64,000 bases of DNA from an uncultured Alphaproteobacteria bacterium (GCA_902524895.1 CABZFH010000001.1:122876-186875), one strand, 5' to 3'. Counted from the stretch's first letter, positions 36,363 through 44,607 are shown. Made by a program: numbers and translations. The notes: generated from the letters alone by a model not told the origin.

Positions 36363-36842
36363 CTACATTTTATCTAATTGATTAGATTTTAACTTCTTGT
36401 TCAAAACTTTTATTGTGGTTTTATAATTAAATTTAGTAGTAGAAGAAAACTTTAAGTCGAATTCATCAAAATCTTTTAATGCTTTATTTAATCCAAATAA
36501 CATAATATGCAGACCCTGAGGTTGTAAATAGAGTTCACTTCGGGCATTAATTTTAATTTTTTCTAATTTTTTCATTACTGAAATATCATTTTTTAAAATC
36601 CTTGTATGAAATTCACCCTTTTTAGCACAATCGCACGAAACTGAATCTAAAACTATATCCTCATTAGAATTATTAAAAATGGATATGTAAATTGAAGTAC
36701 TTTTTTGAGTCGGAAAAGTCTCAAACGTGTATCCTCCATGAAGAATTAAACCTTCATTTGCGAAAGTAAATTTATAAAATAAAAAAAAGAAGAGAAAAAT
36801 CAGCTTTTTTAAATCTAGGAATTTTTTAGTTAAAAAAATCAT
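36363..36842 (-). CDS. PCu(A)C-family periplasmic copper chaperone
   Basis: Secreted protein of 159 residues that should bind Cu(I) and help load the CuA site of cytochrome oxidase. A signal peptide (about 11-28) is followed by the cupredoxin-like domain. The copper motif H(M)X10MX21HXM is exact: His79, Met90, His112 and Met114 (EFHTRI, ISVMKK, GLHIMLFGL). The start has AGGTGGTG upstream. It is two bases before hprK on the same strand. A Sco protein, the usual partner, is encoded at 53230-53838. Confidence 0.88.
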   Translation of the reverse strand: MIFLTKKFLDLKKLIFLFFFLFYKFTFANEGLILHGGYTFETFPTQKSTSIYISIFNNSNEDIVLDSVSCDCAKKGEFHTRILKNDISVMKKLEKIKINARSELYLQPQGLHIMLFGLNKALKDFDEFDLKFSSTTKFNYKTTIKVLNKKLKSNQLDKM

Positions 36843-36890
36843 TTGTAATCACCACCTATTATATTAACACTAATTTAAGATTTTGTACTT

Positions 36891-37694
36891 ATGGATAATA
36901 AAAATATCAATTTTATTTCAAGACAATTAATGAGATCCTCAACAAAGGGGTATCTTTCTACTGAATTTTGTAAAAAAAATAAGGAGAAAGTCAAAATCAC
37001 ACATTTAAAAAAACCTATTCCATTTTCTTCTTTTATAATGACTGCTTTTGATTATGACGGAACTCCTTTATTATTACTGTCAGAATTATCAGAACATACG
37101 AAAAATTTAAAGGAAAATAATATCGCTTCATTGATGTTCTACGAAGAAATAAAAAATGAAAGTTTTTTTCCGACGTTTAATTATAAAAAAATTAGGTTTA
37201 GATGTAGTTATGAAGATCCAATGTCTAGGCCAAGACTCACCCTTCTGGGTAAATTAGAACTCACATCCTCAATTAGTCATAAAAATCGATTCATTAATAG
37301 ACATCCAGCTTCAAAACTCTATGCAAATTTTGCTGATATGAAAATGTATAAGTTTAATATCATTAAAGGCCACCTTACTGGAGGTTTTGCAATGGTTAAG
37401 TGGTTCGAAAAAGATGACTTAATATACAAAATTACAACGGGTTTTGAAGAAAATGAGTTTGGGGTAATGCAACATATGAATGAAGAACATCAAATGAGCA
37501 TTAATCTATACGCAAATAAACTTTTAAATGAAAAAAAGAAAAAAAATTGGAGAATAACGGGCATTGATCCGGAAGGGTTTGACATCAGAAATGGTAAAAA
37601 CTTCAACAGGTTAATTTTCCAAAAATCTTTGAAAGATTCAAAGCAATTAAGGAAAGAATTTGTCTTACTTCATAAAAAAGCATCCACTCTTTAA
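36891..37694 (+). CDS. HugZ-like pyridoxamine 5'-phosphate oxidase-fold protein with DUF2470
   Basis: 267 residues with an N-terminal split-barrel (FMN-binding-like) domain (about 5-160; SRQLMRSSTKGYLSTEF, PIPFSSFIMTAFDYDGTPLL, LLSELSEHTKNLKENN, RPRLTLLGKLEL) and a C-terminal DUF2470 domain (about 190-265; MQHMNEEHQMSINLYA, GIDPEGFDIRNG). This architecture includes the haem-degrading HugZ, but most marine members are uncharacterised. It is a single gene, divergent from the copper chaperone across 48 bases and convergent with polA with interlocked stops (TTAA, 37691-37694). Confidence 0.82.
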   Translation: MDNKNINFISRQLMRSSTKGYLSTEFCKKNKEKVKITHLKKPIPFSSFIMTAFDYDGTPLLLLSELSEHTKNLKENNIASLMFYEEIKNESFFPTFNYKKIRFRCSYEDPMSRPRLTLLGKLELTSSISHKNRFINRHPASKLYANFADMKMYKFNIIKGHLTGGFAMVKWFEKDDLIYKITTGFEENEFGVMQHMNEEHQMSINLYANKLLNEKKKKNWRITGIDPEGFDIRNGKNFNRLIFQKSLKDSKQLRKEFVLLHKKASTL

Positions 37695-40519
37695 TGGGCC
37701 TCAGCCCAATTCAAACCATTTCCAATTTCAGCTCTCAATGGAACCGAAAAATTTATAACTGGCTTGAAACAAACCTCCATTATAGAAGCAATTTTTCTAG
37801 GAACACTTTCAATTTCACTTTTAGGAATCTCAAATATCAATTCATCATGAACCTGTAACAACATTTTTGTTTTCAAATTGCTTGAGGAGATGTATCTATC
37901 AATTTGAATCATTGATCTTTTTATCATGTCAGCAGCACCACCTTGAATAGGTGCATTTATAGCAGATCGTTCACCAAAATTTCTTCTTGCGGTATTTTTG
38001 TCATTAATAAATGGTATGAAAATTTTTCTACCAAAAAGGGTCGAAACAAACCCATTATCTTTACAATACTTAATAGTTGAACTCATATAATTTTCAATTC
38101 CAGGATATCTTCTAAAATATTTTTTGATGTAATCTTTGGCTTCAGAATTTGAAATATTTAATTGGTTAGCTAGACCATACGGCGAAATTCCATAAATGAT
38201 ACCAAAATTAATTGTTTTTGCTCTTCTTCTAAGTTCTGTGGTTAATTCAGATTCATTAACCTGAAATACTTCCATTGCAGTCAAACTATGTATATCGTTA
38301 TTATTTTTAAAACCTTTAATTAGATTCTCAATTTTTGCAACATGAGCCAAAATTCTGAGCTCAATTTGAGAGTAATCGATTGAAACTAGTTTGTGATCTT
38401 TTTTTGAAATAAACGAACTTCTAATTTTTTTTCCCTCATCTGTTTTAATTGGTATGTTTTGTAAGTTTGGATCATTCGATGATAATCTTCCAGTTGTAGT
38501 GCTAGCTAGGCCGAAAGAAGTATGAACTCTTCCTGTCTCCTTATTACCTCTTATAACTAAACCTTCACAATATGTTGTTTTTAATTTATTAAATTGTCTC
38601 CAGTCAAGAATATCGTTTGCAATATCTACATTTTGGTTTTTTAGCTTTTCAAGTATAGCTACATCTGTTTGATAATTTCCACTTTTCCCCCTTTTACCGA
38701 ATGGAAGCTTCATTTTTTCAAATAAAATCTCGCCTAATTGCTTAGGGGAGCCTACATTAAATTTTTCTCCAACTTTATCAAAAATAATTGTTTCAATTTT
38801 CGAAATTTTTTCTTCAAACTCAAATGTTAATTGTTTTAATTTTTCAATGTTAATTTTAATTCCATTTAACTCCATGTTTAAGATTATTGATATAAGGGGT
38901 TTTTCCATGTAAAAATAGAATGAATATTGTTTGTTTTTAAGAAGTTTACTTCTAAATATTTTCCATAATCTAAAAGTAATATCTGCATCCTCTGCAGCAT
39001 ATGTAGCCGCTGTGTTGATATCAACATAATCAAAAGTTTTTTTTCCCTTATCTTTCGTTATAACTGAAGAAAACTTCAGTGTATCATGATGAAGATATAA
39101 CTTTGATAAATCATCAAGTTTATGCGAATGTTTTCCAGAATTAAGAACATACGACATTAACATTGTATCATCAAAATTTTGGGTTTTAATATCAAGACCA
39201 TTTAAAATTATCAGATCATACTTTATATTTTGACCGATTTTTAATATTGCTTTATCCTCCATGATTGGTTTTATGATTTTAGTGAAAGTTTCCAGATTGA
39301 GTTGATTATCTAACAGTCCTTGATCATTTTTATGAGATAGAGGTATGTAACACGAATTACTTTCCTCTAGAGACATAGAAAAACCTACAATCTCAGCTTC
39401 CTTTGCTGATAAACTTGTAGTCTCGCAATCAATGGCAACCATTCCTACTTTATAAATTTCTTGTATCCACAAGTTTAGTTCCTCTTCATTGTTAATTAAT
39501 AAATATTTGTTTTGATCAATTTCATGATAGGTTTCGAACGGTTCACTTTTTTTTAAATTTAAATCTGTTTGATTCTTTTTTTCTTCTGACTTTGTATATT
39601 CCGGGGATTCAATAATTTTTTTCTGATCAGGGTTCCCAAATTTTGATATAACTTGTGATTTAATTCTAGAAAATTCCATACTTTCCAAGAAAGGAATCAG
39701 CTTATTAACTTCCAAGGGTTTAAATTTTAATTTTTCCAGAGAAATTGGTAGTTCTACATCTTCCTTTAAAGTGACTAATTTTTTCGATATTATTGCCAAG
39801 TTCTTATTTGATTCAATTTTTTCTCTTCGTTTTACCTGAGGTATTGCAGAGCATTTCTCTAGTAAATTTTCTAAATTATCAAATTCATTGATTAACAATG
39901 AGGCGGTTTTTACACCTATTCCTGGTATGCCTGGTATGTTATCAGACTGGTCACCAGCCAGTGCTTGAACATCTATTACTTTTTTTGGTTCTACTCCAAA
40001 TTTTTTTAATACATCCTTAGGGCCAATATCTTTCCTCTTTATTGGATCAAATAGTGTAACTTTATATTTTAACAACTGCATTAAATCTTTATCTGAAGAA
40101 ACTATTGTAACTTTTATTTTCTCATCTATAGCCTTCTTTGAATATGAAGCGATCAAGTCATCAGCCTCGAAGCCCAGTGATTGTATAGAAGGAATATTAA
40201 ACAATTCAGGTACCGTTTTAATTATGTCAAACTGTGGCAGTAAATCTTCAGGAGGATCCGATCGATTAGCCTTATAATCTCTGTAAATATCATTTCTAAA
40301 TGTCTTCCTAGCAGCGTCAAAAATAACTGCAACACAAATTCCTCCACCTTTTTCTTTTTGAATATCCTCTAATAATTTTAAAAGCATATTACAGAATCCA
40401 AAAATGGCATTTACAGGCAATCCATCAGATCTTGTCATCATTGGGAGGGCATAATAAGCTCTAAAAATATAACCTGACCCGTCAACTAGAACTATTTCAT
40501 CAATATCCTTCTTATTCAT
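37691..40519 (-). CDS. polA: DNA polymerase I
   Basis: Gap-filling polymerase for repair and Okazaki fragments. The 942 residues include all three domains: 5' nuclease (about 1-290; LVDGSGYIFRAYYALP, SFGFEADDLIA-like LGFEADDLIASYSKK, GIPGIGVKTAS), 3'-5' exonuclease with intact acidic residues (about 355-540; MVAIDCETTSLSAKEAEIVG) and polymerase (about 560-942; motif A SIDYSQIELRILAH, the O-helix RRRAKTINFGIIYG, motif C LLQVHDELIFE). The start overlaps the zinc-finger gene upstream by four bases. Confidence 0.96.
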   Translation of the reverse strand: MNKKDIDEIVLVDGSGYIFRAYYALPMMTRSDGLPVNAIFGFCNMLLKLLEDIQKEKGGGICVAVIFDAARKTFRNDIYRDYKANRSDPPEDLLPQFDIIKTVPELFNIPSIQSLGFEADDLIASYSKKAIDEKIKVTIVSSDKDLMQLLKYKVTLFDPIKRKDIGPKDVLKKFGVEPKKVIDVQALAGDQSDNIPGIPGIGVKTASLLINEFDNLENLLEKCSAIPQVKRREKIESNKNLAIISKKLVTLKEDVELPISLEKLKFKPLEVNKLIPFLESMEFSRIKSQVISKFGNPDQKKIIESPEYTKSEEKKNQTDLNLKKSEPFETYHEIDQNKYLLINNEEELNLWIQEIYKVGMVAIDCETTSLSAKEAEIVGFSMSLEESNSCYIPLSHKNDQGLLDNQLNLETFTKIIKPIMEDKAILKIGQNIKYDLIILNGLDIKTQNFDDTMLMSYVLNSGKHSHKLDDLSKLYLHHDTLKFSSVITKDKGKKTFDYVDINTAATYAAEDADITFRLWKIFRSKLLKNKQYSFYFYMEKPLISIILNMELNGIKINIEKLKQLTFEFEEKISKIETIIFDKVGEKFNVGSPKQLGEILFEKMKLPFGKRGKSGNYQTDVAILEKLKNQNVDIANDILDWRQFNKLKTTYCEGLVIRGNKETGRVHTSFGLASTTTGRLSSNDPNLQNIPIKTDEGKKIRSSFISKKDHKLVSIDYSQIELRILAHVAKIENLIKGFKNNNDIHSLTAMEVFQVNESELTTELRRRAKTINFGIIYGISPYGLANQLNISNSEAKDYIKKYFRRYPGIENYMSSTIKYCKDNGFVSTLFGRKIFIPFINDKNTARRNFGERSAINAPIQGGAADMIKRSMIQIDRYISSSNLKTKMLLQVHDELIFEIPKSEIESVPRKIASIMEVCFKPVINFSVPLRAEIGNGLNWAEAH

Positions 40520-40659
40520 TTTCTTTTGAATTTCATACTACAATATGGACAAGTTGTAACCTTTGTATCCGATACCTCAAGATAAATTCTTGGGTGACCG
40601 TCGGATTTATTTTTTCCATCACAAAATATTTTATTTTCTTTAACTAATTTTAAATCCAT
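40516..40659 (-). CDS. Short zinc-finger (zf-CHCC, NDUFS6-like) protein
   Basis: A 47-residue protein beginning MDLKLVKENKIFCDG and ending CPYCSMKFKRK. Four zinc ligands are in place: Cys13, His22, Cys37 and Cys40 (FCDG, GHPRIYL, TTCPYC). The pattern matches the zf-CHCC family, which covers the alphaproteobacterial relatives of mitochondrial complex I subunit NDUFS6. The start at 40657-40659 is an ATG and the stop overlaps the polA ATG (ATGA). It diverges from an ABC ATPase gene across 77 bases. Confidence 0.85.
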   Translation of the reverse strand: MDLKLVKENKIFCDGKNKSDGHPRIYLEVSDTKVTTCPYCSMKFKRK

Positions 40660-40736
40660 TTGAAAAACTGCTTTCTTATATTTAAATATATAACAATATA
40701 TTTATCTTAACATAAACTCTTTTTATCTTTAATCTA

Positions 40737-41660
40737 ATGTTAAAGCCTAATAATTTTGTAATTGAAGTTGAAAATTTATTTAAAAAATATAGTGGTGAAA
40801 TTATTGCTTTAAATAATATTAACCTAAAAATTCCTCAAGGTTCTATTTTTGGACTTTTAGGACCAAACGGAGCAGGAAAAAGTACTTTTATAAATATTTT
40901 AGCAGGATTAGTAAATAAAACATCTGGGAGAGTAAAAATTTGTGATGTAGACATAGATGTCAATCCTAAAACCGCTAGAGGATCGATCGGGGTAGTTCCT
41001 CAAGAAATCAATATAGATCCATTTTTTACACCGATTGAAATTTTAAATTTGCAGGCAGGCTTTTATGGTCTGAAAAAAAAGGATATGTGTAATAATCTGA
41101 TTCTAAAAGAAATTAATCTGTCTGATAAGGCTAATGCATATTCTAGGAGTTTGTCAGGTGGTATGAAAAGAAGATTAATGGTAGCTAAAGCAATGGTGCA
41201 TTCACCACCTGTTTTAGTTTTGGATGAGCCTACTGCCGGGGTAGATATTGAATTAAGAAAAAAATTATGGGCTTATATTAAAAAATTAAACACGTTTGGA
41301 ACAACTATAATTCTTACGACACATTATTTAGAGGAGGCTGAAAATTTATGCGATAATATTGCAATTATAAATCAAGGGAATCTTGCAGCATGTGATACAA
41401 CTGATAAGTTATTGGCAACAATTCAAAGTAAAGAAATCAACGTTGAGGTGGAAAAAAATTTTAATAAGGTTCCTTCTGACTTGAAGGATTACCTGATAAA
41501 TTCAGATGAAAAAACTTTTACACTAAAATACAAAAAAAATGAAATTAGCACTGGGGAAATTATTGATATAATAAAGCAAAATGGGTTAAAAATAATTGAA
41601 ATCTCTACTCGAGAATCAGATTTAGAAGAGATTTTTTTAAAACTTTTAAATAAACAATGA
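40737..41660 (+). CDS. ABC transporter ATP-binding protein (ABC-2 export type)
   Basis: ATPase of 307 residues with Walker A GLLGPNGAGKST (about 40-51), Q-loop in VVPQEINIDPFF, signature SRSLSGGMKRRLMVAKAM, Walker B VLVLDEPTAGVD and the switch histidine in TTHYLEEAE. The long C-terminal part (about 225-307) is the accessory domain of NodI/DrrA/NatA-like exporters. An ABC-2 permease gene normally follows, but the next genes are unrelated small ORFs, so its partner must be encoded elsewhere or be lost. Substrate unknown. Confidence 0.88.
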   Translation: MLKPNNFVIEVENLFKKYSGEIIALNNINLKIPQGSIFGLLGPNGAGKSTFINILAGLVNKTSGRVKICDVDIDVNPKTARGSIGVVPQEINIDPFFTPIEILNLQAGFYGLKKKDMCNNLILKEINLSDKANAYSRSLSGGMKRRLMVAKAMVHSPPVLVLDEPTAGVDIELRKKLWAYIKKLNTFGTTIILTTHYLEEAENLCDNIAIINQGNLAACDTTDKLLATIQSKEINVEVEKNFNKVPSDLKDYLINSDEKTFTLKYKKNEISTGEIIDIIKQNGLKIIEISTRESDLEEIFLKLLNKQ

Positions 41661-41704
41661 TTTTTGATTATTGATAAATAATTTTTTAATGGTATTTTTA
41701 ATTA

Positions 41705-41989
41705 ATGTTAAATCTTGTATGTATTTTAGTAATTACAGCCTTTTCAAAAATCAGTATTTCGGATGAAATAATTAGAGACAGAAGTGGAAATTATTATTTA
41801 ATGAAGGATGATGGTTCTTTTAAAAGATTACCACCACCAAAACCAGGAAAAAAATATATAATCAAAAAAAATACCAAACATTACGAAAATGAAACTAAGA
41901 ACCCTAGAAGAAGTAAACCTAAGTCAAAATTTGATACTCGGTCTGCAAGAAAGCATTTGCCTGGAAAAAATACACCTGGAATCCAATAA
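41705..41989 (+). CDS. Small secreted protein of unknown function
   Basis: 94 residues, not recognised. A hydrophobic N-terminus (LNLVCILVITAFSKISIS) looks like a signal peptide. The next part, DEIIRDRSGNYYLMKDDGSF followed by KRLPPP, reads like a short beta-hairpin repeat with a Gly-Asn-Tyr-Tyr core. The rest is very basic and rich in Lys, Arg, Pro and Asn, hence probably disordered. It starts with an ATG 44 bases after the ABC ATPase gene on the same strand and may share its transcript. Confidence 0.5.
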   Translation: MLNLVCILVITAFSKISISDEIIRDRSGNYYLMKDDGSFKRLPPPKPGKKYIIKKNTKHYENETKNPRRSKPKSKFDTRSARKHLPGKNTPGIQ

Positions 41990-42064
41990 CTTTAAAAATA
42001 CAGTAAAAAAAATTTTAAAGCCACACAAATACCTATTTTTATTGTTTTATTATAGATTTTTAAA

Positions 42065-42799
42065 ATGGAAAAGTTAGAATTTTCAAAAAAAGAATTAAAT
42101 AGATTTTTACTGCTCGGAGAAAATAATTCTTATATAACTGATCAGAATTATCCACTTATCAGGGCCTTTAAGAGAAAAAATCTTCTTGCTATTTTTTGCA
42201 CGTTAAGAATAAAAAGAGAAACAACTACAATTAAACTAGGAACTTATCCTAATAATTCTATGGAAGAGATATACATTAAGTTTGCAGTTGCACAAAAAAT
42301 AGCCAAAGCTGGTAATAACCCAAATCATGTTTTTGTTTCCAATAAGATTGAAGATAATATATCTAATGATAGAACACTACTAAGTATCACCAACATTTTT
42401 TTTAAAGAAAAGAATCTGAATACAAAATACGCAAAAGATTTTGTAAATACCCTTAAAAAAAATTTACATGAAATATTTGAAAGTCCATTGAAAGAATTTA
42501 AGAAAGCTTATTTAACGCAAAAGATAGATGATTTATTACAGAGAGAAAAAAGAGGAACAGCTAAAAATTTATTAAATTATTTGTCTACATTGCTTAATTT
42601 TTCCCTAAAAACAAGATATTTTGGTGAAATTGATGAAATATTAAAAATTCTAAACCATTGTAGTACTTTAAAAGATAAATATAAAAAAAAATTCATAAAT
42701 AAAAAAAATTTAGACAAACATGAAATTTTAAAAATGATAAATAAACTTGATAATAAGCAATTGATGAAAGTAAAAAAAATGTTGAAGGAATTCAATTGA
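42065..42799 (+). CDS. Integrase-derived protein: arm-type DNA-binding and core-binding regions without catalytic domain
   Basis: 244 residues. The N-terminal part resembles the arm-type DNA-binding domain (DUF4102) of phage-type tyrosine recombinases: LLAIFCTLRIKRETTTIKLG, TYPNNS and EIYIKFAVAQKIAKAGNNP, matching the family LGxYP...A...AGxDP pattern (about 40-87). A helical region follows (about 100-195), in the place of the SAM-like core-binding domain. No R-H-R-Y catalytic domain follows; the protein ends with a lysine-rich helical tail (LDNKQLMKVKKMLKEFN). It could be an integrase remnant or a repurposed DNA-binding protein. No recognisable att sites were found. Confidence 0.55.
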   Translation: MEKLEFSKKELNRFLLLGENNSYITDQNYPLIRAFKRKNLLAIFCTLRIKRETTTIKLGTYPNNSMEEIYIKFAVAQKIAKAGNNPNHVFVSNKIEDNISNDRTLLSITNIFFKEKNLNTKYAKDFVNTLKKNLHEIFESPLKEFKKAYLTQKIDDLLQREKRGTAKNLLNYLSTLLNFSLKTRYFGEIDEILKILNHCSTLKDKYKKKFINKKNLDKHEILKMINKLDNKQLMKVKKMLKEFN

Positions 42800-42856
42800 A
42801 TCCAGTAAAAAGAAAATTTATTTGGAGTTTTATACAAATTTAAGGGAAAACAACTT

Positions 42857-43078
42857 TTGAATAAATTAACGCATGATATCAGTCATCCTAAAGGAAGTAA
42901 TCCATTTGCTCAGATTTGCTCGGAAACTAAAAAAAAATTTAAGTGTTCTTGCAAAGATTTTGAAGATAAGGGTTCTGAAAAACTTATAAAATACTTAAAT
43001 GATAAACATGAAAAAAGGAAACCTAAATTAAAACAAAGGGAGGAATTAAATTTAAGGTTTCCTAATATTCATTTCTGA
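42857..43078 (+). CDS. Hypothetical small protein
   Basis: 73 residues from a TTG at 42857, with AAGGGA about ten bases upstream. Not recognised. It is soluble, basic and contains three cysteines in ICSETKKKFKCSCKDFEDKG, too few for a standard zinc finger. No ATG exists in this frame, so the gene may be marginal. It follows the integrase-like gene by 57 bases in the same accessory-looking stretch. Confidence 0.35.
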   Translation: MNKLTHDISHPKGSNPFAQICSETKKKFKCSCKDFEDKGSEKLIKYLNDKHEKRKPKLKQREELNLRFPNIHF

Positions 43079-43089
43079 TTTTTCAGAAA
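43072..43089 (+). repeat. Perfect short inverted repeat at the end of the 73-residue ORF
   Basis: TTTCTGA (43072-43078) and TCAGAAA (43083-43089) are perfect complements separated by a TTTT loop. The first arm contains the TGA stop at 43076-43078. There is no run of T after it, so an intrinsic terminator is unlikely; it may be a simple RNA hairpin. Confidence 0.35.
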
Positions 43090-43138
43090 GGGTCTTATAA
43101 TAAATAGCAAAATTCATACCAAAAAGATAATTGATAAA

Positions 43139-43297
43139 ATGAAGGAAATTTTCCAGAATTTAAATGATAATAATATAACCTGTGCTGCTGCCCTTTTTCC
43201 AGCAATTCTTTTAATGATGATATCCCTAGGGAATAGATATTACACATTAAGTTTATTAATTAGAAGATCTATAGGAAATCTAAATATTATAAAATGA
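43139..43297 (+). CDS. Short membrane ORF resembling a DUF2721 fragment
   Basis: A 52-residue ORF from ATG to TGA. The middle, AAALFPAILLMMISLGNRYY followed by TLSLLIRR, resembles the core of DUF2721 membrane proteins (Phe-Pro-Ala-x-x-Leu-Leu ... Asn-Arg ... Leu-x-x-Arg), whose full length is about 130-150 residues, so it is either a fragment or a miniature relative. The stop overlaps the POT transporter ATG by four bases (ATGA), which suggests translational coupling and argues that it is expressed. Frame is open upstream to 43079 but without a start codon. Confidence 0.4.
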   Translation: MKEIFQNLNDNNITCAAALFPAILLMMISLGNRYYTLSLLIRRSIGNLNIIK

Positions 43298-44607
43298 TTC
43301 AAAAGTTAATTATAGGTAATTTTAATAAACATCCAAAAGGTCTGATCTTTTTATTTTTTGCTGAATTGTGGGAGAGATTTAGTTACTACGGAATGAGATC
43401 TATTTTAGTTTTATATCTTATTTCAGATTCTAATTCACCTACACCAGGTGTGGGATGGACAAAAGTTGAGGCTATTAGTCTTTACGGTTGGTACACTGCA
43501 CTGGTATATTTTGCTTGTATACCAGGAGGAATTATTGCTGACAAAATGCTTGGTTCAAAAAAATGCGTAATAATTGGGGGTGCGCTTTTATGTATTGGTC
43601 ATCTTTTGTTATCAATTTCAAATAACTTTTTTTTCTTCACAGGCCTTGGATTTATAATTGTTGGAGTAGGACTACTTAAGCCTAATATTTCTGCTCTTGT
43701 AGGAGCTTTATACAAAAAAGAAAGCAACATAAGGGAACAGGGATTCACAATTTTTTATGTGGGTATAAATATTGGAGCTTTTTTAGCTAGTATAATAGTT
43801 GGCTTAGTTGGGGAAACTTATGGCTGGCATTATGGTTTCTCATTGGCAGGAATTGGCATGATAATAGGTCAAATTGTATTTGTAAGCGGGAGAAATTATT
43901 TACCAGAAACAAAGATAAAAAGAAAATTAATAACTCCACAGAAAAAACTCTCAAGTATTGAAATTGATAGAATAAAAGTTTTACTGATTTCATTTCTAAT
44001 TATTCTTTTTTTCTGGGCTTCATTTGAGCAAGCCGGGGGACTAATGAATATTTATATTTTTGAGAAAACTAATAGAACTATATCTTGGCTTGGATCTTGG
44101 CAAATACCTGCTGGATGGTTTCAATCAATTAACCCACTTTTAATTATTATTCTAGGCATACCAATTTCAACAATCTGGTTGAAATTGAATCAAAAAAGAA
44201 AGAGATTTAGTTCATTGTTTAAAATGACGACTGGCATTATGATTATGGGCTTAGGTTTTATTTTTATGTTTTTTGCTAGTTTAGAGTTCGAAAAAGGTGG
44301 AAGCTCAGCAATGTATTGGATTTTTCTTGCGTTTCTATTTCATACCGTTGGCGAACTATGTGCGTCTCCAGTAGTCTTGTCATTTATAACAAAACTTTCT
44401 CCTGTAAAATACATATCCTCAATAATGGGAATATATTTTGCAACTATGGGATTAGGAAATAAGCTTGCTGGAACGATTGGACAATTTTCTCAGAGCTTTG
44501 GCGAATCAAAAACATTTCTAGGAATCACAATTTTTTGTTTAACATTTGGAATGATAGTTATGATATTCTTAAAAAGATTAGAGAAGTTAAGCCATAATGC
44601 AGATTGA
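43294..44607 (+). CDS. POT-family proton-coupled oligopeptide transporter
   Basis: Inner-membrane importer of di- and tripeptides, 437 residues with about 12 hydrophobic segments. The POT signature is at the N-terminus: FAELWERFSYYGMRSILVLY, containing the ExxERFxYY motif (here ELWERFSYYG). PTR2-like features follow: YGWYTALVYFACIPGGIIAD, GFIIVGVGLLKPNISALVG, and FTIFYVGINIGAFLA. Near the C-terminus is GELCASPVVLSFITKLSP. It ends nine bases before tRNA-Arg. Confidence 0.92.
   Translation: MIQKLIIGNFNKHPKGLIFLFFAELWERFSYYGMRSILVLYLISDSNSPTPGVGWTKVEAISLYGWYTALVYFACIPGGIIADKMLGSKKCVIIGGALLCIGHLLLSISNNFFFFTGLGFIIVGVGLLKPNISALVGALYKKESNIREQGFTIFYVGINIGAFLASIIVGLVGETYGWHYGFSLAGIGMIIGQIVFVSGRNYLPETKIKRKLITPQKKLSSIEIDRIKVLLISFLIILFFWASFEQAGGLMNIYIFEKTNRTISWLGSWQIPAGWFQSINPLLIIILGIPISTIWLKLNQKRKRFSSLFKMTTGIMIMGLGFIFMFFASLEFEKGGSSAMYWIFLAFLFHTVGELCASPVVLSFITKLSPVKYISSIMGIYFATMGLGNKLAGTIGQFSQSFGESKTFLGITIFCLTFGMIVMIFLKRLEKLSHNAD

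Noticed and set aside
42857..43078. Zinc-finger protein
   Set aside because: Only three cysteines and no suitable histidine spacing, so a zinc site is not supported.
43072..43089. Intrinsic terminator after the 73-residue ORF
   Set aside because: The hairpin is perfect but A+T-rich and not followed by a T run.
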